Shown: piece after piece, positions 1 through 10,271 of the stretch
How the letters are laid out: each line of letters begins with the position of its first letter
Numbering within the stretch: the first letter of the stretch is position 1
Origin: Rehmannia glutinosa
Taxonomy: Eukaryota > Streptophyta > Magnoliopsida > Lamiales > Orobanchaceae
NCBI GenBank assembly: GCA_016081115.2
Contig: JABTTQ020002531.1
Location: 744,001 to 808,000, forward strand
Direction of reading: 5' to 3'
DNA length: 64,000 bases
Made by a program: the position numbers and the translations under genes
The notes under the pieces: model-generated
Seen by the model: the letters and a program-made list of their open reading frames with translations, nothing else
Told to the model about the DNA's origin: nothing
The model's database searches: none

Positions 1-1269
1 ATTGCTTATGTCCTCGCATGGCCCTTCCTCACTGAGCTGAAAAACATATATCCAATGCAAAATTTTGTAATTGATTAGTCAAATTTTGACAACACAAAAG
101 GCATTTAAAAACATTACTTATAGCATTTCATCTCTTTTTCTATCAGCTAACATCAATATGATTTCATTTTTTAACTCCACCGAAAGTCTCTAATCTACCA
201 CACTTAATGAATATTTAAAAATACAGATTAGAAAGCTTTATAGCGCACACATGTAAAAAACTATACAAGGAGACAAATAAATACAAGGAGAAAAGGATAA
301 GCACCATGAGTGGCAAAACTGACCTGGAAAACATGCACGACAGGTTTGACTTGCCAGAACAAAAGAATATCATGGTTTTCCACCCAGACATCTATAAATC
401 ATAAAAAATAAAAGAAAAATTATACCAGATACAGGAACTTAACCACAAAAAAAGATTTCAGTCCTATGCTATTCAGATGAAAAGAACAATAAAAATGTAG
501 AAAGTATTGTTAATTTCATTTCAAGGTATTGTTAATTTCATTTCAAGGTCTCTTGCTAATGAAGGTCTCTTGCTAAAGAAATCAACTTTAGACTCAGAAT
601 TCATAGACTACCTGAATCGCATATACATATACGTTGTACATTATCCACAAGAAAAGTATCATCCACTGGAACAGAGATTGGACCATCAGCATAGCTCATG
701 CTTCTCTTTTCCAGCATTCTAAGAAGGAACCACAAATGCATTACATACTCTTTTATAAGAAAAATAAACCAAATGTTACAACTATATGTTATATTAACAA
801 AACAACAAACACAAAAGTGTGTATTTGCTATTTTACCTTTCGACTGCTAAACGGACATCATCAGCCTGTGCTGTGCTAGATGGTTTCAATAAAACTTCAA
901 CTGTGACAACAATTCGAGATCAAATTAAGAAAAAAACATATTGTTAAAATACTCGAATTCGAGACGAGTTAAGCTTCCTTAAAAAAGACAATAAAATCAC
1001 CAGTTGTACAAACAAATAAAAGAATTTAACATTATGTGCTCACATATGCAAGCGTTTATGTATTTACCTGAAACAAAAACTTTATCTTCATTGAGAAAAA
1101 GAGGAGTAGGTGTCGGAGGTGGAGGTGGAGGCGGAGGCGGAGGCGGAGGCGGGAGAGCAGACGGCACAGCTGGTGGCTCAAAAACGACAGCGACTTGCTC
1201 GGGTACATTGCATTCGGTGGGATTAAGCCCGGAAGTGTCCATTGGCACACTCATTTCGGCAGCAGACAT
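1..1269 (-). CDS. PCH2: Pachytene checkpoint 2 (PCH2/TRIP13) AAA+ ATPase, 5' exons, partial
   Basis: Five exons read leftwards: 1269-1068, 900-837, 718-612, 391-324 and 36 to the window edge. All junctions are GT-AG and the phases match (202, 64, 107 and 68 nt), giving 159 residues. Exons 2-5 contain VEVLLKPSSTAQADDVR, ERMLEKRSMSYADGPI, DILLFWQVKPVVHVFQ and LSEEGPCED, the conserved N-terminal region of plant PCH2 and animal TRIP13. In this family the AAA+ ATPase remodels HORMA-domain proteins (HOP1/ASY1, MAD2) in meiotic chromosome axes and the spindle checkpoint; the ATPase core lies outside the window. Exon 1 is a fast-evolving leader with a run of about 13 prolines. The start is the ATG at 1269-1267; the codon before it is GTG. 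Identification is firm from the exon 2-5 motifs; exon 1 is predicted from frame and splice sites. Confidence 0.92.
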
Positions 1270-1543
1270 CACACAGAAACAGAATCGCTGATTTTGAGGG
1301 AAGAAAATTTAGGGTCCAAACCCTAGGTGAAATGGGATTTTTAATTTGAAAGTGAGCGCGGGAAGAGCCGAAGAAGAAAACACAGTCAAACTCAACCACA
1401 CTTTAATATATATGACTCAAAAACTCAAACCATGTTAATGATATTATTTTTCAGTCAAGTATTTTTTTTTAATTAAATTAATCTATTTAGATAAGTTTTT
1501 TATTTACTTCATTTGTCAATTGATTGAAATTTGATAATCTATA
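1270..1543 (-). promoter_or_regulatory. PCH2 5' UTR and promoter region
   Basis: This AT-rich stretch lies between the PCH2 start codon and the left end of Helitron A. On the minus strand there is a TATA-like run (TATATATTAAA, about 1403-1413), roughly 135 bp upstream of the ATG. No other element is obvious. The Helitron end lies only about 275 bp from the start codon, so the native upstream promoter is short or was displaced by the insertion. Confidence 0.4.
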
Positions 1544-1935
1544 TCTATATATATATAATAGCAGAAGTCTGGAAAAAAAAAATTCTGCTCTTTTTGCATA
1601 TTATATTAGGAAAGAATTCTAAACATTATAAATGGTAATTATTATACATTATAAATGATAAATTATTATATATTCTTATATTAGGAATGTATTATAAGAA
1701 GATCGTTGTAATATAATTAAAGATCATTGTATTATAAGGTGTGTATTATAAATGGTAATTTTTTTCCACCATAATTATATGAACTAAAGCTAAACGTCAG
1801 CTCTTCTGTTCTTTTACATATCTTCATCACTTTTATTTCTTTTAATACATATCTTCATCACTTTTATTGTTCTTCTACATATCTTCATCACTTTTCTCAT
1901 ATTGTTGATCTTAATTCGAAGCCTAAACAACAAAT

Positions 1936-3180
1936 ATGGCTTCATCTTCACGTTACCCTCCGTTTTCATCAAGTGTCCCATCAACACCGATAGTATTGAA
2001 CTCGAATACTGCAATAAGGAAGAGTTTTTATATACACTATATTGTAGATTTGTACGGACAAGATTTGTTGAGTTTTTTTATATTATTTTTTATAGTTTTG
2101 TTGTATTTTTTTTTAAGTTTTTTTTGTATGATTTGTTTGATTTTGAATTATTCCTCATGCTAACATATTTTTTGTTACATATGTCGTATTTTACGTAATC
2201 ATTGCTTGCTATATAGACACTTCGATATTTTTTATTCCTTATATTGTATTAGTTTTTATATACACTATATTTTTTTATTTTTTGTTACATTCCATATATT
2301 GTAGATTTTAAGTTGTTTTTATTCCGTTTTCATTTTTAAGTGTTATTCTTGATAGAAACTTCAATATTGTTTGCTTTTTAAGTAATTATTGCATTGTTAC
2401 ATTATCTGTTACGAGTAATTAATTATACGAGTATTACAAGAAAGCATCTGAGATCAAAGCAATAATTGTGAGTTTTGTTATTGATTGCCAAATTTTAATT
2501 ATAATTATTGACTTATAATTGTTTTATAATTTATATCTTAAAAATAACTAAGTTCATATCAATCAATCTTAATCAGGACACTAATCCTCAATATGTTCCA
2601 ACTCATATTAAGGATTTGATGGACAAGAAGGGCCTATTCAAAGTGCAGAGTAAAAGAGATCCAGTTAACAGTTTTAGAAACGCTTTTACAATCGTAAAGT
2701 TGACTATGGATTCAGAGTTCATATCAAGATTTGAGTCAACTTTTATTGAAAGTCATGTATGAATAAAAGTTGATTAATTTGCAATTGACTGTAATGAGCA
2801 GGAAAAATATTATTCAAATAGGTATATTTAATTTTTATTATTTTGTCACAGGACTCGGAACTTAACTCTAGAGCCATTCATTCTGAATCAGTTGGTGATA
2901 AGGTGTTAATTTTATATTGTGATATGATTTTATTACATTTCTTTTCTTTTATTTGAAATTTTTATAGATAGCAAATTAATGACATATTACTTTAACAGGC
3001 TCATCTTAATTTATCCGAGGAAGAAAGTTTTTTATCCAGACAAAGCCAAACTAAAGAATCCAAACTCTTTTCTGGATCTTGTTGATGTCAATAATGTTAA
3101 AAAAAAGCTTGAGGCAGAATTCTCCAGTACCGACTCTTTAAAGAAAACGAAGGCGTTTATCAAAAAGGAAAATGATTAGA
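1936..3180 (+). pseudogene. RPA1-like (single-strand DNA binding) fragment carried by Helitron A
   Basis: Several short exon-like pieces resemble the replication protein A-like proteins often encoded by plant Helitrons. About 2577-2760 reads YVPTHIKDLMDKKGLFKV ... FTIVKLTMDSEFISRFES, like an OB-fold segment. About 3085-3177 reads VDVNNVKKKLEAEFSST then KKTKAFIKKEND and a stop, like the basic tail after the last OB fold. The piece at 1936 (MASSSRYPPFSSSVPS) may be its N terminus. Most OB-fold sequence is missing and the frames do not join without introns or indels, so it is probably non-functional. The family match is from memory of motifs; medium confidence. Confidence 0.5.
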
Positions 3181-4677
3181 ATTATATATGATTGATGTTT
3201 TTGAACTACTTCTAGACTTTTTTTTATATTTGAATATTTTTTATGTCATTTTTTTATGGAGTGTTTCTATGAACAATATATTATTATTAATAAAATTTTT
3301 ATTTCTTATATCATGCTCCAGAACAAATATCTGAATATTTGTTTTGTATTGGTTCAATTGCAATTAGTATAATTTTGTTAAATTAGTATTCTTGATTATA
3401 TTTGTATTTGAATTATACTTTTACTATATGTTCATTACAAATATAAATGATATTATAATTTTTGAATAAAAAGTCTTATAGCTTTTGGATAATAAAAAGT
3501 CTTATATCTTCCATTTACATACCAATGTGTCGATTAATGCTAATTCGTCAATAAGTTTATGCATAGATGTCGAAATTCTCTGAATTATTGCATTGTTATA
3601 TTCTCTATTACCACTAATTTGATCATGTCCCCCATTGTTTCGCCAAAAAAAAAAGAAATAAGAAAAAAAATCAAAAAAATATAAGGCTTTTGTCCCCCAT
3701 TATAATTAAACCAAAATTTACTAAATAATAGAATTTTGCAACAATTAATTATTATTATAAATGGTATTTTTACTTATTATTATACTAAAAGTTACAAAAT
3801 GTTAGGACTTTGAAATAATTGTTTAGAAAGAAAGATATGTTATCGAATTTGTATTTATTATTGCAAATCAAGAATCTAAAATTCAAAGTTTACCAAAAGA
3901 TATATTACTCATAATAATATATATGCATCATTATCAATATTCTTATCATTTTAGACAACTATAAGTTAGGATTTTAAAAAAGATATCATCCTTCCTATGA
4001 TGCATCATCGCCATTAGATTTTAAAAAATGACAACAGTGATATCAAAGACTATCTATATTTATAGATATATCTATATTAGTTTACGTATATCATTTTTTA
4101 AAACTATATATAATCTTCCATTTTTATGTTTTAAAAGAAACATAGTAGCGAATGCATATAATTTTTAAAAACTATATATAGCTTTGGTTTTTATTCACTA
4201 ATTGGATGTTGGCTTTTATTGTATTTCTAAATTATGTATGTATATAAATTAGAAAAATATTATAAATAATAATAAGCTAGGAAAATATTATGTAAAAATT
4301 TGGATTCCGAAACAAAAAATTATCCGCTGTTTTTAATTCTTATATTTAGTGATATTTTAGATTAGGAAAATATTGTAAATGGTATGTAAATTAGGGTCAA
4401 TTCAAACTTCCTTATTACTCAATACAGAAAGTTAAAATGGATGAATTACATTCAATGGAATATTTATAATAACATTTTATGTATCTTTTATCATTGATTT
4501 TTATGTTTCAATTGGACGTTGACTTTTTTCTATTGAATTCAATTGATCAAGTTATAAGTACTAATTGTTTTTTCTCTTAACTGCTCAAAGCATAATTATT
4601 TCTTTAATTTATAAAACTTCGCATCGGGTTTTACAATGAGTTGTGATTGATTAGTAATCCACATTGTTGATCAAAAT
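3181..4677. other. AT-rich non-coding part of Helitron A
   Basis: No reading frame of note. The sequence is very AT-rich with several degenerate repeats of the type AGGAAAATATTA and TTGGATGTTGGCTTTTATT (about 4200-4260 and 4505-4530). It separates the RPA-like fragment from the start of the Rep-coding exons. No RNA gene or terminal repeat was recognised. Confidence 0.5.
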
Positions 4678-6435
4678 GCCAAAACTCACGAGGTCTACAA
4701 TTATTGGAAATAAACGACAGAGGACAAACAAGAGAGTAATGGTACGATTTCTATTCTCTTTTTCAGTAATATCATTTGAAAGTTCATAAATTTATATAGT
4801 TGTTACTGTTGTTTAATATAATTAGTTTATCAAAATGAGTTGCATGTATTTATTACCGTAAAAAGTCATAAACTCTTTATGGGTAAAGGAATCAAAATTT
4901 AAAATAAGGACATATTGATAAAGGATAAATCTAAAATATTACCAATTTAACTAAAATCCGACGTCTGGAGCTACGGCTGCCTGCTTCTCGAGCTTCTGAC
5001 CGGGAGGATCCCTGCGCATTCCGCGCCGCCGGGGATCAACGGCGTGGATCTCTGCGGGTTGGTCCACTGCGCCGTGAGAGAGGAGTGGATGGCAGAGATA
5101 TTCGATCTGGAAATCGCTGTGGTGAGAGGCGCGAACCAGTTGATGATCAGTCTGATGAGATACCGATGAAATGCTCAACAGAAAAGTCGCCGAAGAAGCG
5201 GCCATGGTTGTTATTGAAGATAACCAGAGATAATTATTTAATTACCCCTAAAATTTCATCATTTTCATTTTTCACCCCTATGCTTCTTAGAATTTTTTTT
5301 TTAAAATGTTTTACTCTCTTAGTTTTATTATAATAATTATTTGACATATATTTTAAAATTTCAATAATTATAAATACAACTTTATTGACATGCTTTTAAT
5401 TATGCACAATTGTAAGGAATTCCAGTGGGCAATATGTTTATTCATTATAAACATTTGACGATATCATTCATTAAAATTTCAATTCTTTTCACTTTCAACA
5501 TTAGGAATTATTTTACCGTATTATGCTTTTATATGTATTCATTCTTTACAATATTCATATAATAGTCATAGACTCTTTTCTCTGTCTCACAAAATAATTG
5601 GTACTTTATATGTGTGCTGAAAATATTGGATTCTCAGGATCCACATCTACAGATTGCGGCACTAAAAAGTCCGAGAAACTTACAAATAGTGAAAATTTTG
5701 AATTGAGCACTGTAACCTATCCATTTTCAAGATCGTCTTTCCGTGATATTTCAAATGGTAATTTTCATAGGCAAAAACTTAAAGTTATTTGTAATTGTTT
5801 AAATTAATTTTGAAGTTCATATTTTTCATCTACATTTCTTACACATTGCGGTTTCCATACCAAGGAATACGGTTCCAAGTTTTTTGTCGAGCAAATGAAA
5901 AGAACGCGTCTACATCTTATCCATGTACACAAGCAAGGATTATAGCATCAACTGTTACAAATTTGGAATCTGGTATATTACAACAAACACCATCCAGAAA
6001 AAGGACAACTGCAGCATATAATGTTCATAATGATGGTAACTCCATACTAATAAATAATATATATAATTATTATCTTAACATAGATGAGTGTTAATTATTG
6101 TATTTGATTATATATTATTTGAACAATTGTTATATTTTTTTATAGTGCTTTTTTTATATTATTTAATAACCTTATAATATTTACATAGTAATCATATTTT
6201 CCCATTTCCATGAAAATCTTATACAATATTCATTTTTTGCATCATAGGTTATTGGGGCCTGGGAGACCCATCATTCAAATGTGAATATTGTTCTGCACTT
6301 TTTTGTATGACGAGAGATTGAATTCCCGTGTTAATACCATGAAGCCAAAATACTCTGGATGTTGTACGCATGGGAAAATCCAATTGACCTCAATGAAAAA
6401 ACCTCCACAAGTATTGTATGATTTAATATTTGGTA
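4678..6435 (+). pseudogene. Helitron Rep/helicase gene, N-terminal exons (broken)
   Basis: Likely exon pieces are a short start (MPKLTRSTIIGNKRQRTK, about 4678-4740), serine/threonine-rich pieces at about 5630-5760 and 5925-6035, and a zinc-binding-like segment at 6248-6435. The last reads YWGLGDPSFKCEYCSALF, then, after a one-base frame shift, YDERLNSRVNTMKPKYSGCC and KPPQVLYDLIFG. The pattern GLGDP..KC.YC.A..WYDER is typical of the region just before the Rep domain in plant Helitron proteins. The frame runs straight into the gypsy insertion and resumes at 14161. The kinase fragment at 4955-5230 sits inside this series of exons. The 6248 segment is confident; the earlier ones are tentative. 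Confidence 0.65.
4955..5230 (+). pseudogene. Captured C-terminal kinase fragment of an LRR receptor-like kinase
   Basis: The + strand reads DVWSYGCLLLELLTGRIP, then GINGVDLCGLVHCAVREEWM and AEIFDLEIAV. This matches subdomains IX-X of plant LRR receptor-like (often inactive) kinases, whose consensus is DVWSYGVLLLELLTG with G(V/I)DLC.WVHRAVREEWTAE. The frame then shifts: CSTEKSPKKRP in another frame corresponds to the usual CC.KSPEKRPEM. The block is strikingly GC-rich compared with the AT-rich Helitron DNA on both sides, as expected for a captured host exon. It lies in the same orientation as the Helitron genes. There is no N-terminal kinase or LRR part. Family assignment is strong; the exact donor gene cannot be named. 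Confidence 0.8.
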
Positions 6436-6440
6436 TAAGT
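6436..6440. repeat. Target site duplication (left), TAAGT
   Basis: TAAGT directly precedes the left LTR (6441) and is repeated right after the right LTR at 14161-14165. This proves a single integration event and fixes both element borders. Confidence 0.95.
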
Positions 6441-7689
6441 TGTCACGCCCCAAAATGGAAGCCATGACACAATTTACCAACTTATGCCAGTTTACCAAGC
6501 CGACTTATTTATCCTCCTACATACGTCAATAGAACGATAAAATCCGGACTAATTATAAATAACGGAATAACTAAGTCGAGTATGGTTTACAAAGGAATCG
6601 AGAAAAATAAAAATACAACATAATAATTGTTCTTGTGGTCCTACGCCCGCTAATACATTAAATAAGTTCAAAGTCTAAATCATCACAAATAAAATCCATC
6701 GTCTTAATAAAGTCCATAATACAATACATAACTAAGCTACGTCTTGAGATCCATCGTCGCTATTGTCCTGATACAACTCTTCATCCTCTGGTTGATAAAA
6801 GAGGTGGGGTGAGAACAAAAATTCTCAGTAGGTGGGTGCTGGTGTGCGAGTGTGGCTCGTTTTATGCACGAAAAATCATTTCATGGAAAACAATGCATGA
6901 TGTACATATGACTTTGTCTCGTTGTTTGTATAAAGATTTTCGATTAACCCTTATGTTAGATTGGTGAGAATCGGTCAAACACTATTAATATTTTATTAAA
7001 TTTACTTCCACTTTGAATTGGATAAAGCCAAGCAAATTATCTCACTTCCCTTGGATAAAGCCGAAGCAAATTATCCCACGTCACTGGATAAAGCCAAGCA
7101 AATTATCCCACATCACTTGGATAAAGCCGAAGCAAATTATCCCACATCACTTGGATAAAGTCAAGCAAATTATCCCTCGGATAAAGCCGAAGCAAATTAT
7201 CCCACTCGGATAAAGCCGAAGCAAATTATCCTACTTCACTTGGATAAAGCCGAAGCAAATTATCCCACTTCCATTGGATAAAGCCGAAGCAAATTATCCC
7301 ACGTCACTTGGATAAAGCCAAAGCAAATTATCCCACATCACTTGGATAAAGCCGAAGCAAATTATCCCACATCACTTGGATAAAGCCGAAGCAAATTATC
7401 CCACTCGGATAAAGCCGAAGCAAATTATCCCACTTCACTTGGATAAAGCCGAAGCAAACTATCCCACTTTAAATTTTCACTTTACTTTCCACTTTCATTC
7501 TCAACTTCACTTTCACTTATTCCCCCTAATCTTGCTATAGCCGAAAGTTGGCACAAGTAGGAGAATTATTTTTGTTGTTTTCTTTACTTTTGTTTAAAGT
7601 ATGGGATATTAAATAAAGTGGTGTAATAGAAAAGATAAAAGTTGAATGTTCCTTGTCTTGATTATCCACATTGTGGACGTCCAACAATC

Positions 7690-7720
<31 letters not shown>

Positions 7721-8265
7721 CCCTTAAAATCTAGTTGATAGATACCAAATAATAAAAATAGTAATAGAAGAAAAAAAATGAGTTATTTTCTCCATTTTAA
7801 GTGATAAAGAAAAAACATTTAGGAAAAATATTTATTTTCTTTTATTTTATAAAATTTGAGGAAAATAAAATGTTTAAATATCCATAATTAAATATTTAGG
7901 AATTTAAAATTAAGGATGTGAAATACCAAATGTGTATTTAAAAAAAAATATTAATAATAATAAATTGGAAGTTGGTTGAAATGAATTATAGAATAAGGTG
8001 AAATATTTGGATAAGAATTGGAACTTACTCCTAAATTATCGAGGGTCCAATATTTCTAAAGTCGTAGTCAATCGATCAAGTATTAATACTAGAGAAGGAA
8101 TTAAAAATCATTAGGCTCGAAAATAAAAGGCGTAATTGGCGTTGGAAGGAATAAATAAATAAGAATCGGGTCACGTTTCATTAATAATGGTTCGTGTTAC
8201 TTAACTAAATAAATAAATCACTAAACAACGTCGTATCTCACGTCGCTAAAATCCGGGGCATCACA
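6441..8265 (-). repeat. Left LTR of gypsy element 1 (shortened)
   Basis: 1,825 bp, against 3,889 bp for its partner. It aligns with the two ends of the right LTR, but about 2.1 kb is missing at 7515-7525, where CACTTAT runs directly into TTCCCCC. A 28-base T run lies at 7693-7720. It contains a tandem array of a 30-35 bp unit. Confidence 0.93.
7013..7470 (+). repeat. Minisatellite array in left LTR
   Basis: About 14 head-to-tail units built on TTGGATAAAGCCGAAGCAAA followed by TTATCCCAC and a short variable linker (TTCACT, ATCACT, GTCACT). Units vary from about 24 to 36 bp because the linker is sometimes lost (CTCGGATAAAGCC). The same unit forms the array in the right LTR. Not a CRISPR: the units are contiguous variants with no unique spacers. 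Confidence 0.9.
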
Positions 8266-8280
8266 TTCACCCCTCCTTAA
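8266..8280 (-). other. Polypurine tract of gypsy element 1
   Basis: On the minus strand AAGGAGGGGTGAA directly abuts the LTR start TGTGATGCC. This is the expected position and composition of the plus-strand primer and supports the minus orientation. Confidence 0.6.
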
Positions 8281-8399
8281 AAGAATTTGGTCCCCAAATT
8301 CCTCTTAAAATATTTAGGGTATTGTCTTTGCATATCGTCTTCAATTTTTTTTTTTTTTGTTTCCATTACGTCTCTCGGTAAGACCTCAATGGTGAATTC

Positions 8400-10070
8400 A
8401 ATTTACCTATTGGAAGGAAGGGCGGTGAGTCCTTGTGGAAATACATCTGGGTATTCGACACTATAGGCACTTCGTGGATTTGAGTCTCTACTTTAGGTTT
8501 GTTAGTTACAAATGCCAAGTATCCACGTGCCCGCTTTGTGATTGTTTTCTTAGCCTTAATGGCGAAATGGTTAGAGCCATCTTGACTCGTGCTCTTCCCG
8601 ATAATTCTACTATTGGCTTTCCAGGTTCACATAACTTAATAGTCTAATGATGATCCATTTGTGCATGATATGTAGACAACCAATCCATACCAAAATTAAC
8701 ATCATACTCGGATATATGCAACAAAATCAAATCAACGGAAAGGTCACATCACCAATTTTTATTTCGCATGCCTTATACATAACATCCGTTATTTGGCTTG
8801 CCATGGAAGTTGATATTTCTAAGCATATAGGCATACGTTCCATGCATGTATAAACATGTTTACGTAATGTGGTGCAATAAATGAGTGTGATGATCCGGGG
8901 TCAAATAACACTTTAGCATAATGGTTAGATACTAGAAGCGTACCTTCCACCACATTGGTTGCCGGGAGCATCATGTCCCGCCTTGAGGCAAATACTCGGG
9001 CTGGTACCTCGCTTGGTTATTCGGTCCATTCCTAGATTTATGAGGTGGTACGAGTTTGTTTTCGGTGTGGAAATCATTGGGCGATCACGTAGTTGATCTT
9101 CGATTCGCCACATTTGAGGCATTTCCCTTGTTTACGCCAACACCGATCCGGTGTATGTCCCGAACTTGCGGCGGTGAGAGCAAGTTATGCTTTGCACATG
9201 TTGTTTCCGTTGTTAGTCGATCCAGTTCCACCCCTTTGTAATTTTGTAGACGGTCCGATTGTTTTCTCAATTATAGGCCTCTTTGATCTTGATGCCTTAT
9301 TTTGTTGAATTTGCCCGATTCGGTTCAAACCCATTTCTACACGAGAGGCAGCCCTAACCGCAGCAGAGTATGTATCCATTTCCACTGTCAATAGTTGTTT
9401 CTGTAGATCTAATCTCAATCCTCGAGTAAATTTATACAATTTGTCCGCCTCAGTACTTATGGAGCCCAAAGCGTACTTTTGATCGGTAAAATTCCGATTA
9501 GATCTTGGGCCACGGTCATACTCCCCCGCCTCAAACGGTGAAATTCGTCACGTCTCGCTTCTCGGACAACTTGAGGAATGTATTGGTCCCCGACTTCGAT
9601 GAAAAATTGTCCCACGTCCTTCGGGTTCGGTCTTGTTCCCACCTTCTCTCCACAGATTTCCACCAATCACGAGCGGTGGATTCCAATCGAAATACCGCTA
9701 AGGTAACTTGTTGTTCCCCGGTATATCGTAGGGCAACAAAAATGTTTTCCATTTGTTCAAGCCAATCCTCGGCCTTGGCATCGTCAAGTTCCCGGAAGAC
9801 GGGTGGATCAAAACGCAAGAATCGTTCCAACACCCGATCATGTGCTTCCCGCACCGGTTCTCGCACATTGCGGTTTTGACCGGTTTGTTGTTGCAAGAAT
9901 AGTAAGATCTGTTGAAGGGCTTGTGCGGTCGATCGAGCCCAAGAACTGGGGTGGTGGTGGAAGTTCGGGCGATGGATTTCTCTCTGCGGAGGGTTAAGGT
10001 TTTCCTGTCCACGTTACGTGGTCTCCCTCCGCCTCTTTGACCCGACCCATCCGTGTTTAGAATAATTAAC
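8400..10070 (-). pseudogene. gag-protease remnant of gypsy element 1
   Basis: Read right to left in several frames. The capsid core shows FLRFDPPVFRELDDAKAEDW, LEQMENIFVALRYTGEQQV, FRLESTARDWW (about 9650-9830). Next come ADKLYKFTRGLRLDLQKQL (about 9390-9445) and a zinc-knuckle region HTPDRCWRKQGKCLKCG (about 9115-9165). The retropepsin active site appears as VLFDPGSSHSF (about 8885-8920), with DPG in place of the usual D(S/T)G. Last is the linker YPDVFPQGL that normally precedes RT. Frames break several times, so no protein is made. This arrangement is usual for plant Ty3/gypsy elements; RT, RNase H and integrase are missing. Confidence 0.85.
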
Positions 10071-10248
10071 ATCCACTTACTTATGTAGATAAAATTATGA
10101 GTTATGGTACAACAATTAATGATTTATAATATCTAATTTAACGAAGCAATTATTAAGGAATTATTTGTTATAAACTATCCAATAGTGGTGATTCCCATTA
10201 CAGCGAAGGGTCCTATCTGGGTTAGCTCGGTGTAAGTTTCCTTCTTAC

Positions 10249-10268
10249 AAACCGAGCTCGATACCATA
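10249..10268 (-). other. Primer binding site of gypsy element 1 (tRNA-iMet type)
   Basis: On the minus strand TATGGTATCGAGCTCGGTT lies within a few bases of the LTR at 10272. It resembles the plant initiator-methionine PBS TGGTATCAGAGC, with small changes. Confidence 0.6.
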
Positions 10269-10271
10269 ACT

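Noticed and set aside
1004..1291. Glycine-rich protein on + strand
   Set aside because: Antisense of the proline run in PCH2 exon 1.
5085..5333. 82-codon ORF read as a small gene
   Set aside because: It is the kinase fragment after a frame change, running into AT-rich DNA.
7013..7470. CRISPR-like array of repeats
   Set aside because: Units are contiguous variants of one another without unique spacers, lie inside a plant LTR and are duplicated in the other LTR.
9505..9879. 124-codon ORF on the + strand
   Set aside because: Antisense to the gag core of gypsy element 1.
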